DNA of 64,000 nucleotides, taken from assembly GCA_043228905.1 (NCBI GenBank), contig JBHGNT010000008.1, forward strand, positions 20,026,001 through 20,090,000, given 5' to 3'. Shown in pieces: positions 22,001 to 32,225 of this stretch. The DNA is from Azolla caroliniana. Taxonomy: Eukaryota; Polypodiophyta. Under the pieces are notes generated by a model, which saw only the letters and a program-made list of their open reading frames with translations, made no database searches and was not told the DNA's origin. Each line of letters begins with the position of its first letter. Position 1 is the first letter of the stretch. Position numbers and translations under genes: made by a program.

Positions 22001-22366
22001 TCTCAAGTTATTTATTGTCTCCGAAGTGAAGTGATGTCCGATCTTCTCTATTGGTCGAAGCATAGGCTCGGTTGCTGCTGCCTCCATCTTCTCTTCACTA
22101 CCAATAGGTAATGGTACTGCAGCAGGTTTGACCTTTTTATCTATTGTTTTGTATTTTGTATTACATAAACTTTCTACTTCTTCATATTTACAATTATACC
22201 TATCAATCTCATAATACATATCAATTGAGTTTACATGTATCTTTCTAACATTCTCATCATCTTCTTTCAAATACATTTCTAACTCTTCTAAAGTATTTGC
22301 AAAAGAAATTTCTTCCATAACACTTTCAATCTGCTCTTCCATTTCAAGTACTCCAGTATCCTTCAA
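19088..22366 (-). CDS. Gypsy F Pol: RT, RNase H, integrase
   Basis: This 1092-codon frame carries the replication enzymes. RT occupies roughly residues 190-400, with the substrate block RFIQDLQPVNK, LPQGATNS and the catalytic box FLDDIPIKG (FLDD at 327-330) in place of the usual YxDDILV of plant gypsy. RNase H (about 488-620) has VDTSPIGIGW, a KRELWGL block and ADMLSRA. The integrase zinc finger reads HDSLWAGH with CEVCQR. The core has MVDLV, ADRGELDS and NGKIERGH, a D,D,E set. No chromodomain is evident at the C terminus. The first listed codon is TTG, so initiation here is unlikely. Upstream in the same frame lie GCA and then an in-frame TAG (22370-22372). Expression probably needs recoding from upstream, or spliced or separate translation. 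Confidence 0.92.
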   Translation of the reverse strand: MKDTGVLEMEEQIESVMEEISFANTLEELEMYLKEDDENVRKIHVNSIDMYYEIDRYNCKYEEVESLCNTKYKTIDKKVKPAAVPLPIGSEEKMEAAATEPMLRPIEKIGHHFTSETINNLRIGRGEFLLQSEIVTFKEMIFRHGKAFAFKAEEIGCVNPKVVTPMVIFTIPHIPWNFKPIAVPRARLPQLLELLKDKVKMKILEPSNAPYSNRWFTVPKKDGSLRFIQDLQPVNKVTIRNAGIGPIVDEFAEAFAGRAIYSMGDLYSGYDQFQLAIDSRNITTMKTPIGLVRMCTLPQGATNSVAHMMNAMNKVLHEYIPKVTMPFLDDIPIKGCLEREKDETMVGNGCRKFVMDHINDCENILNKLEQVHLTLSGTKSCFGQNEVLIVGHMCGWYGRKPSPIKINAIQNMKEVCDSVTEVRRFLGACVFYHIWLPHFAHVSDPLYQLLRKGKKFIWTDEHTQVVQQLKEALLKAPVLRQPDYKGERPIIVTVDTSPIGIGWVINQEDEDQHRYAIRFGAKILNERQRNYAQVKRELWGLLTALKTDRDYLIGADVVVETDCLPLIGMIASCTTPDIAMLRWIAYIRTMNPELRHIKGKDNPVADMLSRARFINEKVMQTEYRNWATTSHQFAHQESITPHDEFNVSIMFKDTEYEGQWLEIGNFLKTQEANPSWSKKQLNEFRRRAFKFFLHEGHLWRRPKRPTENPLRVICKDDIKRKLINEFHDSLWAGHRGIWATFMKLKEKYWWPHMYKDVTKFVETCEVCQRYSTIRYRDELKPTYSSSMHYKWMVDLVTMPLGEGQMRYLVLAREDLTNQVEGRPLRQKTTRAVCKFLLEDVICRYGCVGKIIADRGELDSDEAREFFSRIGVKLSLTTAYNPEANGKIERGHSPIVKAIVKSCKGKIRDWPRMLPYALWADRTTHSSVTGYMPAELILGQKPIMPIEESIMSWISIPWREEVSREELLALRIQQLERRPEDIEIAAQRLKEARLKNKIRFDKSHRIRPKKIEEGDWVLVYDSSLDNQHSTVRKFAERWFGPYIVRKVYDNFTYKLSELDGTLILNVVAGKRIKVFKKRFELEPPPIDQHEDER

Positions 22367-22369
22367 TGC

Positions 22370-22618
22370 CTACTGAAACAGATTAGCATTCTTTTTCAAG
22401 TTCCTCTTGCATTCATACATCCTAGTCACACATATAGCACCACTTTCAGAAACATGAAATGACTTATTCATATGTTGTAATGCCCTATATGAGGGTCTTT
22501 TAATAATGGGACTATTGCAACCCTCACTCGCAACAGTCCTAGTCAAAAACCTGATTATCAAAATCATCACAATCTTTTGGTATTGAATGATCACGAAGCT
22601 CTTGCTTGTTCCTCTCAT
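22370..22618 (-). CDS. Linking frame between gag-protease and pol of gypsy F
   Basis: An 82-residue stretch lies in the same frame as Pol and is separated from it by a single TAG. It overlaps the end of the gag-protease frame (22539) by about 80 bases and is offset from it by +1. Its second half (SESGAICVTRMYECKRNLKK) looks protein-like, not random. I take it as the N-terminal part of Pol, entered by a frameshift and followed by a leaky or newly arisen stop. Which applies cannot be told from one copy. Confidence 0.55.
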   Translation of the reverse strand: MRGTSKSFVIIQYQKIVMILIIRFLTRTVASEGCNSPIIKRPSYRALQHMNKSFHVSESGAICVTRMYECKRNLKKNANLFQ

Positions 22619-24713
22619 GATTTGGGCGAACGGTCATAAATTGTACAGTTCGTCGTCCATCTTCACTACGGATTTTCGCATAGGCAGAACCATTGTCGAG
22701 GACTTTGGTCTCCATTCGTACGGCTGTAATGTATGGTTGCCCCAGGATTATTGGATAGGTAGATCCTTCCTGCACAAAGAAATGTTGATCTACCTCTATA
22801 TCACCAATAGTAACCTTTACATTTGGGCATGCACCAAATAAATCTTCCGTGACTGATGTGGCAGCTTTTACTCGCCAACCATGTTGAGTATCAATTGGCC
22901 ATCTACCTTTCCTGTAAAAATCAGCACTCATTATATTTATTTCAGAACCATGATCAATAAGTGCCATCACGGGGTCTGGAACATTTCCAATCTTCACATG
23001 ATGCTCAGTAGTGGCTCTTGCCCAACATTTGAGAGAGTAATGGCTTCTTACATCTGTTGAATTTATCATTGAGGTTGATGCATGTTGAGAGTCAACAACA
23101 ATATTGTTTGACTCGTTGCTCACCACTTCATATGCCACCTTCGGATTTGTCTCTTTAACCTGCTCATTTACTTGCTTCTTTCTTCGCACAATATCAATTA
23201 TTTCATCATGAAATTCCTTTTTTGCAATACCTAACACTTCTCTTAGTGTAAATTCTACTCGACTGTCTAGTATTCTTGTTTCTAAAACTTTCTTTAAATC
23301 TGTATCCTTTTCAATATCAGACATTAATTTGAATGAAGGACCAGATTTACCTTTTTCAACTTTTGCGTCCATCTCTTTTCTTTTGCTTTCTCTTGTTTCA
23401 TGCTTTTTGGTTGAGCCAATCTCCTCATCCGATCTTTTCCTTTTTTCTTCCACTATCACCTCATGCTCTTGGTGTTCTGCCATTTGAGCATAGACTGTCA
23501 TAACATCTACTGGAACATCCCATCCAGTGTTTTTCCTCACAGAATCTCCGGCAACACGAAGGTCTTCCATCTTCATCTTTTGCTTTTGTGCGGTACTTAC
23601 AACCTTCTCCCAGAATGATGATCGAGATGGCATGTCATCGAGGCGCATTCCTGCCGTTGCCGAGTAATACATTGCGGAAGCCTTCTTTGCTTCAGCTTCT
23701 TCAAATTTAACCTTAACACCACCATCACCAAAGTTCTTTGTAAGCGGAGATCTAGTTTCAGTTAAGTAAATGTTACCATTTTTCCAATAGACCAAGTCCC
23801 GATTCTCCATGTCTTTATATTCCGCACAATCACGTAATCGATGTTCGAGGCTATCACACCACATGCATCGAGGTCGAAATGGTTCCCTTGACCTCAAAGT
23901 CTGACCATTCTCAAGCTTTGCCACTTTAATTGTTAGATCTTTCATACTTTGAACTAAATCATCAAGCAAAGACTCACTCTTAGTTTCGATCATTTCTCGT
24001 GGTTGATGGACCATTTCGTGTGATGGTTCTCGACCAAGTCTTTGAACTTCGATGTTTTGCTCAAGCCGATTTGTGATTCCCACATGTGGTATTTGTAGCA
24101 TTACACCATTCCTTTGCATTCTTTTCATAAATTTATTACAAGCATTTGTTACCTCATTCCAATCTGCAGTTATACCATCCTCAGTATTTGGTACTTCAAG
24201 CATGAATTCCAATTCTTTTCTATATCTCTTGTCAACTGTCTGCAAAAATAAAGCAACCTTTTGCCAAGACAAAGAATTTCTTTCTTCTGGCTTTAGGTGT
24301 CCATACATCCTATCAAACTCTTTTTTTGTGTCAGACACAGATAACCCTTTATCTTCTTTTAAGATCCATTCATGAAATGAACGCATAGTAACTCGAGAGA
24401 AATCCTCACGAGCATATTCAGACACAAGTGCTTCTTTGAATGCATTCCAATCCAAACTATGCAATGCTTGTATTTCATGAATTCTATCTCTTAATTCCAT
24501 GTCCACTAATTTATAAAAGTTTGCTATCATATTGACATCATTTATACCAAACATTTCCATTTCATCATAATATATATTCACATACTTCGAAATATTTGTG
24601 CCATCAAACATACCAATCTTCTCTCGGACTTCTCGTAAGGCATGAAATAATCGATCTTGATTCAACTTTTCAATAAACAACATTACCGGATCCATTGTAC
24701 TCGTACTTGCCAT
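22539..24713 (-). CDS. Gypsy F Gag and aspartic protease
   Basis: The 724-residue frame starts MASTSTMDPVMLFIEKL, 68 bases inside the 5' LTR edge. The gag helical region (about 30-200) includes MFDGTNISKYVNIYYDEME and LDWNAFKEALVSEY. A zinc knuckle CMWCDSLEHRLRDC (C-X2-C-X4-H-X4-C, about 283-296) binds RNA. A charged linker follows. A retropepsin-like site VMALIDHGSEINIMS lies at about 582-596, with DHGS replacing DSGA/S, and a later IILGQPYI fits the protease second half. Gag forms the particle; the protease processes the precursor. The gag region is recognisably related to the gag of non-autonomous element D. Confidence 0.9.
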   Translation of the reverse strand: MASTSTMDPVMLFIEKLNQDRLFHALREVREKIGMFDGTNISKYVNIYYDEMEMFGINDVNMIANFYKLVDMELRDRIHEIQALHSLDWNAFKEALVSEYAREDFSRVTMRSFHEWILKEDKGLSVSDTKKEFDRMYGHLKPEERNSLSWQKVALFLQTVDKRYRKELEFMLEVPNTEDGITADWNEVTNACNKFMKRMQRNGVMLQIPHVGITNRLEQNIEVQRLGREPSHEMVHQPREMIETKSESLLDDLVQSMKDLTIKVAKLENGQTLRSREPFRPRCMWCDSLEHRLRDCAEYKDMENRDLVYWKNGNIYLTETRSPLTKNFGDGGVKVKFEEAEAKKASAMYYSATAGMRLDDMPSRSSFWEKVVSTAQKQKMKMEDLRVAGDSVRKNTGWDVPVDVMTVYAQMAEHQEHEVIVEEKRKRSDEEIGSTKKHETRESKRKEMDAKVEKGKSGPSFKLMSDIEKDTDLKKVLETRILDSRVEFTLREVLGIAKKEFHDEIIDIVRRKKQVNEQVKETNPKVAYEVVSNESNNIVVDSQHASTSMINSTDVRSHYSLKCWARATTEHHVKIGNVPDPVMALIDHGSEINIMSADFYRKGRWPIDTQHGWRVKAATSVTEDLFGACPNVKVTIGDIEVDQHFFVQEGSTYPIILGQPYITAVRMETKVLDNGSAYAKIRSEDGRRTVQFMTVRPNHERNKQELRDHSIPKDCDDFDNQVFD

Positions 24714-24755
24714 GTTGATGTTGATCTTTACTTTAGATGTCTCTTCTACTTCCCC

Positions 24756-24775
24756 GTTTCACGTTGGGTTCACCA
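24756..24775 (-). other. Gypsy F primer binding site
   Basis: Minus strand TGGTGAACCCAACGTGAAAC starts five bases from the 5' LTR and opens with TGG, the complement of a tRNA CCA end. It is not the initiator-Met site. Elements D and E have nearly the same site. Confidence 0.75.
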
Positions 24776-24780
24776 AATTG

Positions 24781-25867
24781 TGTCGTGGCGTGGCTCGCCT
24801 AGAAGCGTAGCGTTGCGTAGACAAAAGATATCGTGAAAGTGAGGAAGGAATCACTGGGATTATGGACGGAAGAGACGAAAGAGTAGAGATAGATAAATAG
24901 TGATCAACAAGATATGACAAGATAGGATATAGAATGATATTTGAAGCAATAAAAGAGATTTATAATTATTTGATAAAAGAGTTACAAAATGATTGTGCAC
25001 ATCATTGAACCTCCGAACTTTGTCTTGCAAGGTAATCGCTCTTCTCTTTCTTGATCGTAGACCATTACAATCTTCACTTCAATATTTTGATGAAGATAAG
25101 GCTCGAACCGCCTCCCTCTTGTTGAGAGTTGACCACCACGACCGCCAAGCTAGAGCTCCACGTTTATGTTAAACTTCTTCCCTTCTTTCTCTATTTTTAT
25201 GGTATCTCTTATGAAGTACATAATTTGATTGATATCTCATACATCTCCCCCTTTGATCTTCTCTTTCACCATTTAAATAGGTGCCCCCATGCATATGATG
25301 CATTGGAGGGTACAAATCATGCATGTAGTGCATGAAATGCATGTGATGCATGATCACCATTTGGCGTTCATGCATTACATGTGATGCATGATAAACATCT
25401 CGCTCATTTGAGCTTTTATGTATGAAACAATATATGCAATAACAATAAACATGAAAACATAATCTTAAAGAGAAAGGGCCTAGCCTAATGGTAGGTGTGT
25501 TGACTTTAGTGTATGAGGTTGTGGGTTCGAGTCTCAAAATACTATTGAATACAACATGCAACTTTATTTTTATATCATGAAGCAAATCCTTTATGTAATA
25601 TAAAGTATATATAAAGTATGCTTTATTTTATGAATATTATTAGTGTAGAGTAAATGGTAAGATTTGAGAGTCATAGGGTGGGCTTATTGGTTCAAGTCCT
25701 CTCTTGTTCGTGTAATATAATATATTTATATATATATATATATTATTTTTCTTTACATATATATAATATTATCATATGTGTTGTTATAAAACATTATCAA
25801 ATGTTATTTTAGTTACGTATTTATCTTATTGTAGACTTTTAATGTGAAGCTTTCGTACTTCACGACA
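24781..25867 (-). repeat. Gypsy F 5' LTR
   Basis: It has the same 1087 bp as the 3' LTR, apparently without a difference, including the RY array (25265-25395) and the antisense tRNA-like module (25474-25545). Confidence 0.95.
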
Positions 25868-28800
25868 ACGCCCTACGATAGCTGGACATCCCAGAAACGT
25901 CAGCCGCCCCACAATACTCAACAACAGTCCGCGGTTGATCACAACCCCTTTCATTAGTCGTATTTTTTGGCTGAAACATGGGAGCATGAGGCAAAACGTA
26001 TACCTAAGATAGACGGTTACCTCATAAAATTGATATGGCCTCACTCCAAAAGGAATATTGGGCATGTCGGGATATCATGTATCTACCATGAGAGCTTAGA
26101 TAATTCTATCAGTATGCAAATATCATGATCCTTTTAATATAAAACATAGGAGATACATATGGATAGAGGTTAATTTGGGGAAAGAGAAGTTGTATATTGT
26201 TGCATGTTACATTCCTCACAAAGACTCAAAGTATTATAGTAGGTTTGGGTTAGATTGTGATGATCCTTTTATAGAATTATGCCATGATATAGTTTCATTT
26301 GAGAAGCTTGGTAAAGTTTTAATTATGGGCGACTTCAATGCAAGAGTTGGAAATTTCCAAAATGTGGTGACATTTGAAGAAAATGTAGTAGAACATTGTC
26401 TATTGCGTGACTCAGAGGATTGTGTCATGTCAGATTATAGAAAACTTTTGATACATATGCTAAATTGCACAAACTTGATTATCCTGAATGGTATAAAGAC
26501 ATTCCCATTGACAAATGTGTTCACATGTTTTCCATCCTCGGGTGGAGGAAGTGTGGTTGATTACGCATTGATGTTTGCATGTGATTTATCATTGGTGAAT
26601 GTATTTAAAGTTGGCTCTCTATCTCCGGACCCAGACTACAAGCCATTGTACTTAGAGCTTGCAATTCCACATTTCACCAATAGATGCCATGGAGGGAAAG
26701 AGTAAAAGAGATTTATCATCCGACGCTATGAAAAAGCTAATATGTATGCAAATGAAGTGGAGAACCATTTGTTAAATTTTTCTCTAAGAAACGATGTTAA
26801 AGAAAATTGGTTACATTTGAAGGATATCATCCTTAAGGTTGGATATCAATACTTTAAGAGGCATGTGGGTGGGCATAAGATGTGTAGTTTTCCATGTAAT
26901 TTTTGGTTCGACGATGAATGTAAGATGTATCTCAAATGGTTTAAGTCCATAGAAGGGGAAAATGAAAAGATTGTTGCATGGCACCTATATAAGAAAGTAG
27001 TGAGGATAAAGAAAAGAAGATATTTCCAAATGCAAGACATGAAAAAGAAAAACTTGTTTAAGCTCAAACCAAAATTAGCATGGGGACAACTCAACGGTAA
27101 GAAAGAAGATGTGAAAGGTCACTTTACAAATGAAGAGATGTTAGAATATGTACAAAGGCTATATATGCATGAAGGTGTGGCTCCTATGGTTGAGAAAATT
27201 GAAACACTAGTCACTACATGTATTGATATTGATGATGTCAATAAGGGAATAAAGAAGATGCCGAGTGGGAAAGCAGTAGATGCAACATACATCTCAAGTG
27301 AGCGTTTCAAATGGACAATGCCACATACTCATCATTATATAATGACAATTATAGAGCAAGCTATAAAACAAGGATTTCCAAATGATTGGCTTATGAATTG
27401 AATTAAACCAATATTTAAAGCCGGAGATAAGAATCAAGTATCAAATTATCGTACAATAATGGTGAGCTCAACTATTGCTAAATTATATAGCACTATTATG
27501 GAGCAAAAGATAAGCATATGGGCTGAAAGTACAAGCAAAAGTGCACTTGGGCAAGGAAGATTTAGACCAAAACACTCCACTATGGATCATTTGGTCACAT
27601 TGAGAGTAATCATGAAAGAAAGTCGACTACAAGGAAAAACACTTTATCATTGTTTTGTTGATTTCAAGAAAGCTTTTGATATTGTACCATGAAATGAGCT
27701 TTGGAATAGAACGGTAGAGATGGACATGCCATTAGAGTTCCGAGTTGCTATTGCACTCTTATATGAACAAGTTAAATGCCAACTAAAAATGGATAGTGGA
27801 TTCTCAAAGCACTTTTTAAGTAACATGGGGGTCAAGCAAGGATGTCCACTATCACCCACATGCTTTGGCTTATGCATTGAAAAATTAGAAGAAGTGGTGA
27901 ATAAGGTTGCAAGAGAAGAAGGATTGAATGCCCCCAAATTGATGAAACATGTTATCTTATTGCTTCTATATGCAAATGATGTGGTACTCTTCCCATATGA
28001 TGTTGATAGTATGCAACATTGAGTTGGGGTATTAGAAGAATGTTGTCATAGTAGTGGACTAGTAGTAAATGTGGAGAAAACAAAAATGATAGTAGTGCAA
28101 ACCATTGAACCTCATCATTACCCTATGCTCACATATAGAGGAGAACATATACAATTTGTTCAAAGCTTTAAATCTTGGTATTGACGTGCCCACCACAAAT
28201 AAATGGAATGCATGCTTTGATTCTAGGCTCCAAGCTGGTTGGAAATCGTATAACCTTTTGGTGAACCAATGCAACCAAAGTGATATTTGTGGATGGGAAG
28301 TAAAACTAATGTTGTTCAATGTCATGGTAACTCAAGTATTGCTTTATGGAGTAGAAGTATGGGGTGGCACCATCTCTCTTAATGCATGGAATGAGATTGA
28401 GAAAATTCAAAAGATGTTTTTAAGGAGGCAATTAGGAGTTAAATGCACTACCTCTTACCATATTATGCTCTTGGAAACATGTGTTCGACCCATAGAACTA
28501 TTGGCACTCCAAAGAGTATATAAATACATTACAAAATTTAAGAATATGCCAAATCGTCGATTACCACATCTTGCTTGGAATGTTGGATGTAAGCTACAAA
28601 AGAATCATAAAAGTAGGATTCTCTCATCTGGTTGGGTTGTTGACATAAGGAAATGGGGTGTGGATGAGCTTTTAGAGCTTTCGGGCAATGTTATGCAGTA
28701 TGTAATGATTGAGGAAAGGTTGGTGGAATCATTAAGGATGAAGTGGGAAGGCGGTAAGAGGACAAAGCTAGAATACTACATTGCAAATGTCAACCCTGAA

Positions 28801-29290
28801 TGTTGGTCTCAATATAAAGCAAGAATGCCTATTGATCATATCCAACCTTATCTCATTACTAATATGAGTAGTAATGCTCGTAGAGCCCTTACACTACTTC
28901 ACACTCGATCTCATAAGTTAGGTATTGAAGTTGCATCATGGTATCAAAATGTAACGGACTTGAAGACGTGCAAAGTATGAAATGAAGGGATGGTAGAGGA
29001 TGAATGTCACTTGCTCTTCACATGCTTGACATATAGTGCAATTTGTTCAAGATATGCTGACATACTAAAAGGGAGTGGTAACTTAAGTGCCATACTTAAG
29101 ACGACATTGAGAAGGTTGAGCTCATATGTGTATGCTTTATTCACACATAGAGACTTTGTGCTTCAATGTATGAATACCCCTTCTTAGAAAGGAGACACAT
29201 ATACATGTATACTCTAGTTCCATAGGTCAAAATTGGCCTCTTTATGGACGATACAAATTTCTAATTCTAATTCTAATTTTAATACTCTAC
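25868..29290 (+). pseudogene. LINE-alpha ORF2: endonuclease and reverse transcriptase
   Basis: A non-LTR retrotransposon ORF2 broken by stops and frame changes. The AP-type endonuclease begins near 25960 (LAETWEHEAKRI) and includes GDFNARVG (about 26331). The usual SDH near its end is replaced by PDYK. RT follows: FRPKHSTMDHL and FVDFKKAFDIVP (about 27560-27690), GVKQGCPLSPTCFGL (about 27830) and YANDVV (about 27970), where the first catalytic Asp of YADD is Asn. The C-terminal part ends with a Cys/His motif (DECHLLFTC, about 29000). Stops at about 27399, 27690, 28020 and 28978 confirm inactivity. The FGL.I..LE wording after CPLSPT suggests an RTE-like or related clade, not tested. A short TAATTC-type tail is at 29262-29285. 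Confidence 0.88.
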
Positions 29291-29959
29291 CCCTCCGTCG
29301 TATATTAATAAACCCCCTCTGTATTATCCCCTCTTTAATATAAAACCCCCCTTCACACCACCCCTCCCTCCTATCCTAATTATAAAAATTATAGAAATAC
29401 ACCACACCCACTAATCCTCCCCCTAACACACACAATAGGAACCCACCTTCTAGCCGACCAAAAAACGACTAGCACGATGTGGTAAACGTGTTAACAAACA
29501 CTTTAGACACGTGGTGCATCCCTGTAGATGCCTATTTTATCTTCTTAATAGGACCACCTCCACCCAAAACACTATTATGTGGCTAGATAATACAAATACA
29601 TCTTTCCCCTTCCGCCCACGCCAGAAAAAATCCAATAGTAATAGACTACAATTTTTTTTTGGAAACCGCTTAATGATACCCTTCGAATAGAAAGTAAAAT
29701 TCACAATTTATCTAAACACCCCCTCACAATAAATGAAACACAATTGCTAAGCTTAGGACTAAAATACATTCCACCATCCTCTCTACTTTCCACTCACACT
29801 ATCCTTAAGTAGATCTTTACGTTTTAAACATTTCTTTAGAGGCGTGGACTCACCCCCCCGTAATCCATTTAAACTACCAAATCCTAACTAGAATCCACCA
29901 TCTCAATATCCCCCTCTTGAAAATATTTTAAAAAAACATGAAACTCTCCTTTTGTCTAA
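29291..29959. other. C-rich non-coding stretch
   Basis: It is rich in CCCC and CCACC words, with no gene or domain. The right part probably belongs to the upstream portion of the gypsy C LTR; its start is not located. Confidence 0.4.
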
Positions 29960-29972
29960 ACTCCAACTATTA

Positions 29973-30027
29973 TGATTCAAACCCATTACCTTATGTTACA
30001 TGGGTCGAGCTCTTGACCATTAGGCTA
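29973..30027 (-). other. Antisense tRNA-like A and B boxes in the gypsy C LTR
   Basis: On the minus strand TAGCCTAATGG (30027-30017) and GGTTTGAATCA (29983-29973) are 44 bases apart at their starts, exactly the tRNA spacing. The A box is identical to that of the gypsy F LTR. The D arm pairs less well here. Confidence 0.6.
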
Positions 30028-30103
30028 TATAATGTAATACGAAAGACATTATTTTCATTTAAGTTTTACTATAGAAAATAGATGTATATTCCAGATTTCT
30101 CTA

Positions 30104-30150
30104 GAACATTCTAGAAATTTCAGGAGTACTCTTGAGAATACTATAAAAGG
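30104..30150 (+). promoter_or_regulatory. Four-unit heat-shock element and TATA box of gypsy C
   Basis: GAACATTCTAGAAATTTC (30104-30121) is four perfectly alternating GAA/TTC units with two-base spacers, the consensus binding site of heat-shock factor trimers. CTATAAAAGG, a strong TATA box, follows at 30141-30150. Heat-shock elements in LTRs drive heat activation of the Arabidopsis copia element ONSEN; the same role here is an inference. Confidence 0.7.
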
Positions 30151-30317
30151 AGGCACAAGGCATTACTTCGAACCAAATCGGTTCATTGCCAGTCTTAAGC
30201 CTCCTAGCTACTATTGTATATTCTCTTCACATAATATATATCTTTTGTTATCATCATCCTCTCTCTCTCTCTCTCTCTCGTACTTACTCTTTTCTTCTCT
30301 CGAGAATTCTACACCTC

Positions 30318-30445
30318 CCTTAGTACTAATCCTCATCTTTTAGTACTAATTCCTTTTCTGTCTTAGTACTGTTCCTGATAGTACTTCTCTTTCTTAGTAC
30401 TATTCCTGACAATACTTCTCTGTCTTAGTACTATTCCTGACAATT
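30318..30445 (+). repeat. Short TTAGTACT-based repeats in the gypsy C leader
   Basis: About five copies of a roughly 25-33-bp unit containing CTTAGTACTATTCCTGACAA lie between the LTR region and the gag start. The later units are nearly identical. Confidence 0.75.
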
Positions 30446-30542
30446 TGCACTGATTTTCCTAGTCTCCTTCCTTCTCTTCCTTTTATCTTCTTACTTCTCC
30501 CTCCCTTTATACTAATCTCTTATTCCTCTTTTCTCTAATATT

Positions 30543-31583
30543 ATGGCCACTATTAGCACTCAAGAATATCAATCCGTTTTCTCGGAGTTGCAATGCTTGA
30601 AAGAGAAGTTTCTCGCATTGGAACAAGAATATCAATCCGTTTTCTCGGAGTTGCAATGACTATTGGGGGAGCTTCAACAAATCGAGTTAGAGAAGCAACA
30701 TACACAACAACAACATGGGGAACTAGCGTTATGCGTGCAACAACTCGAAGCGACCATTGTAGCGTTGCAAGAACAAGGACCAAGTGCGCAAGGGATTCAT
30801 AAAGAACCCAAGATCGGCCTTTCTATTAAATTGGATGGAACGCGATCACAGTTTAGAGGATTCCTTAATTAGGTACGATTAGTCATTCAAATGCATCCTT
30901 TCCGATATCCTACCGATGCATCACGGGTGGGTCTAGTAGGCTCATTGTTAAGTGGCTCAGCTTTGGCATGGTTCGCTCTGTTGCGAGAAAAGGAATCTCC
31001 ATTATTAAACAATTTTGAAGAGTTTATAAGTGATCTTAAAGCATGTTTTAGAGATACTGATAGCATAAGGACAACAATCAACAAAATCTGACAATTACGT
31101 CAAGGTGATCGTCCAACCTCCGTATACGCCGCAAATTTCCGTCTACTCACCTCTGATATCCCCTGGGATGACCAAGCATTAATGGAGCAGTTTCTTTATG
31201 GCCTACGTAATAATGTCAAGGATTTACTCTTGACCTTCCCCGAAGAACCAAAGTCATTGACAGAAGCAATCAATCCCGTAGTATGATGCGATAACCACCT
31301 CTTCGAACGACATTCAGAATGTCAGTTTCAAATGCCGAGGGCAAGATCGGAGCCCACCCACGCTTCAGTTGTAGCAAAGCCTTTCCCAAGGGAGTCATTT
31401 AATACGTCTCCAACAAATACTCTGACTCCAATGAAAATTGACACCACACGTCATTGTGGACCACTATCGTAAGAAGAAAAGCAACCGAGCGAATCGGTTA
31501 TGTCTTTATTCCGGTGGACCGGGGCATATTGTAGTGAACTGTCCCCATCGGCCAAGAAGGCAAGTAAATCAAATAGTCGCTAG
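30543..31583 (+). pseudogene. Gypsy C gag
   Basis: It starts ATGGCCACTATTAGC. A glutamine-rich coiled N-terminal region contains a duplicated EYQSVFSELQ peptide. The retrotransposon gag domain follows (LLSGSALAWFALL, FISDLKACFRD, about 30930-31070), then a degraded zinc knuckle (CLYSGGPGHIVVNC, second Cys replaced by Ser) at about 31500. Stops at about 30658, 30870, 31088 and 31284 disable it. The reading runs into solo LTR S2 at VNQIVAS and resumes after it. Confidence 0.85.
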
Positions 31584-32220
31584 TGTGAAAGTGGTTTTAG
31601 AATTCAAGGTATTGAACTCTACAAGAATATAAGGTATGAAGTGTTCACATCCAGAGGTCAAGAACATGAACCAAGGTCTTGAGGATAAGTCAAACAAAAA
31701 GCAACACACGTGGAGAAAAGTAAAAGAAGAAAAAAAAGAGCCACCAAAACACAGTCTGAAACGAACGCTCAGAACTCATTCATTTAGAAGCCAAATATTA
31801 TGTTCAAATCTAGGTTGGAAAGCTTGTAAAGAGAGCTATAACTTTTTAAATCTCTAAATTTGGAGCTTGGATGAGGGTGATATGACAATTAGAAGATCGT
31901 TGTGTCATAGCTAAGAATAGGAGATGGAAAAGCTCTAAAAAAGGCGTGGAAAAGAAAGCAAGGGAAACTTATCTAGTAGAGGAGAACTTCATATAAAGCA
32001 AGAAGAGTAAGGTGGTGTTGAAGAGTCTCTTTCTTGTGGTGTTTTTCTTGCCTATTCATGTAGTGTGGTTGTGTTGTTATCCATATATCTTTGTAGACTT
32101 GGATTTATGTATCATCTTTCTCTTGTCCTTCCATCATGATTATTCATTATCAATGGATCTTTGTAGTTTTGGATATATATATCTTCCTTCTCTCTTCTTT
32201 CTATCATCTCTCTCTCATCA
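31584..32220 (+). mobile_element. Solo LTR S2 with target duplication GCTAG
   Basis: A 637-bp segment from TGTGAAAGTGG to CTCTCATCA, flanked by GCTAG at 31579-31583 and 32221-32225. Removing it restores continuous gypsy C coding (QIVAS, then TNSTKF). A TATA-like CATATAAAG lies near 31992. It is unrelated in sequence to the other LTRs in the window. The parent element is not recognised. Confidence 0.88.
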
Positions 32221-32225
32221 GCTAG

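Larger units (their letters stand above)
17961..25867 (-). mobile_element. Gypsy F, young complete LTR retrotransposon
   Basis: Two 1087-bp LTRs (17961-19047 and 24781-25867) sit 6820 bp apart. Every stretch I compared between them is identical, so insertion was recent. The flanks carry the 4-bp duplication ACGC (17957-17960, 25868-25871). Transcription runs on the minus strand: primer site at 24756-24775, gag-protease, pol, polypurine tract at 19048-19060. The element sits between ORF1 and ORF2 of LINE-alpha. Open frames are long and look functional. Domain order PR-RT-RH-INT is that of Ty3/gypsy. Confidence 0.95.
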
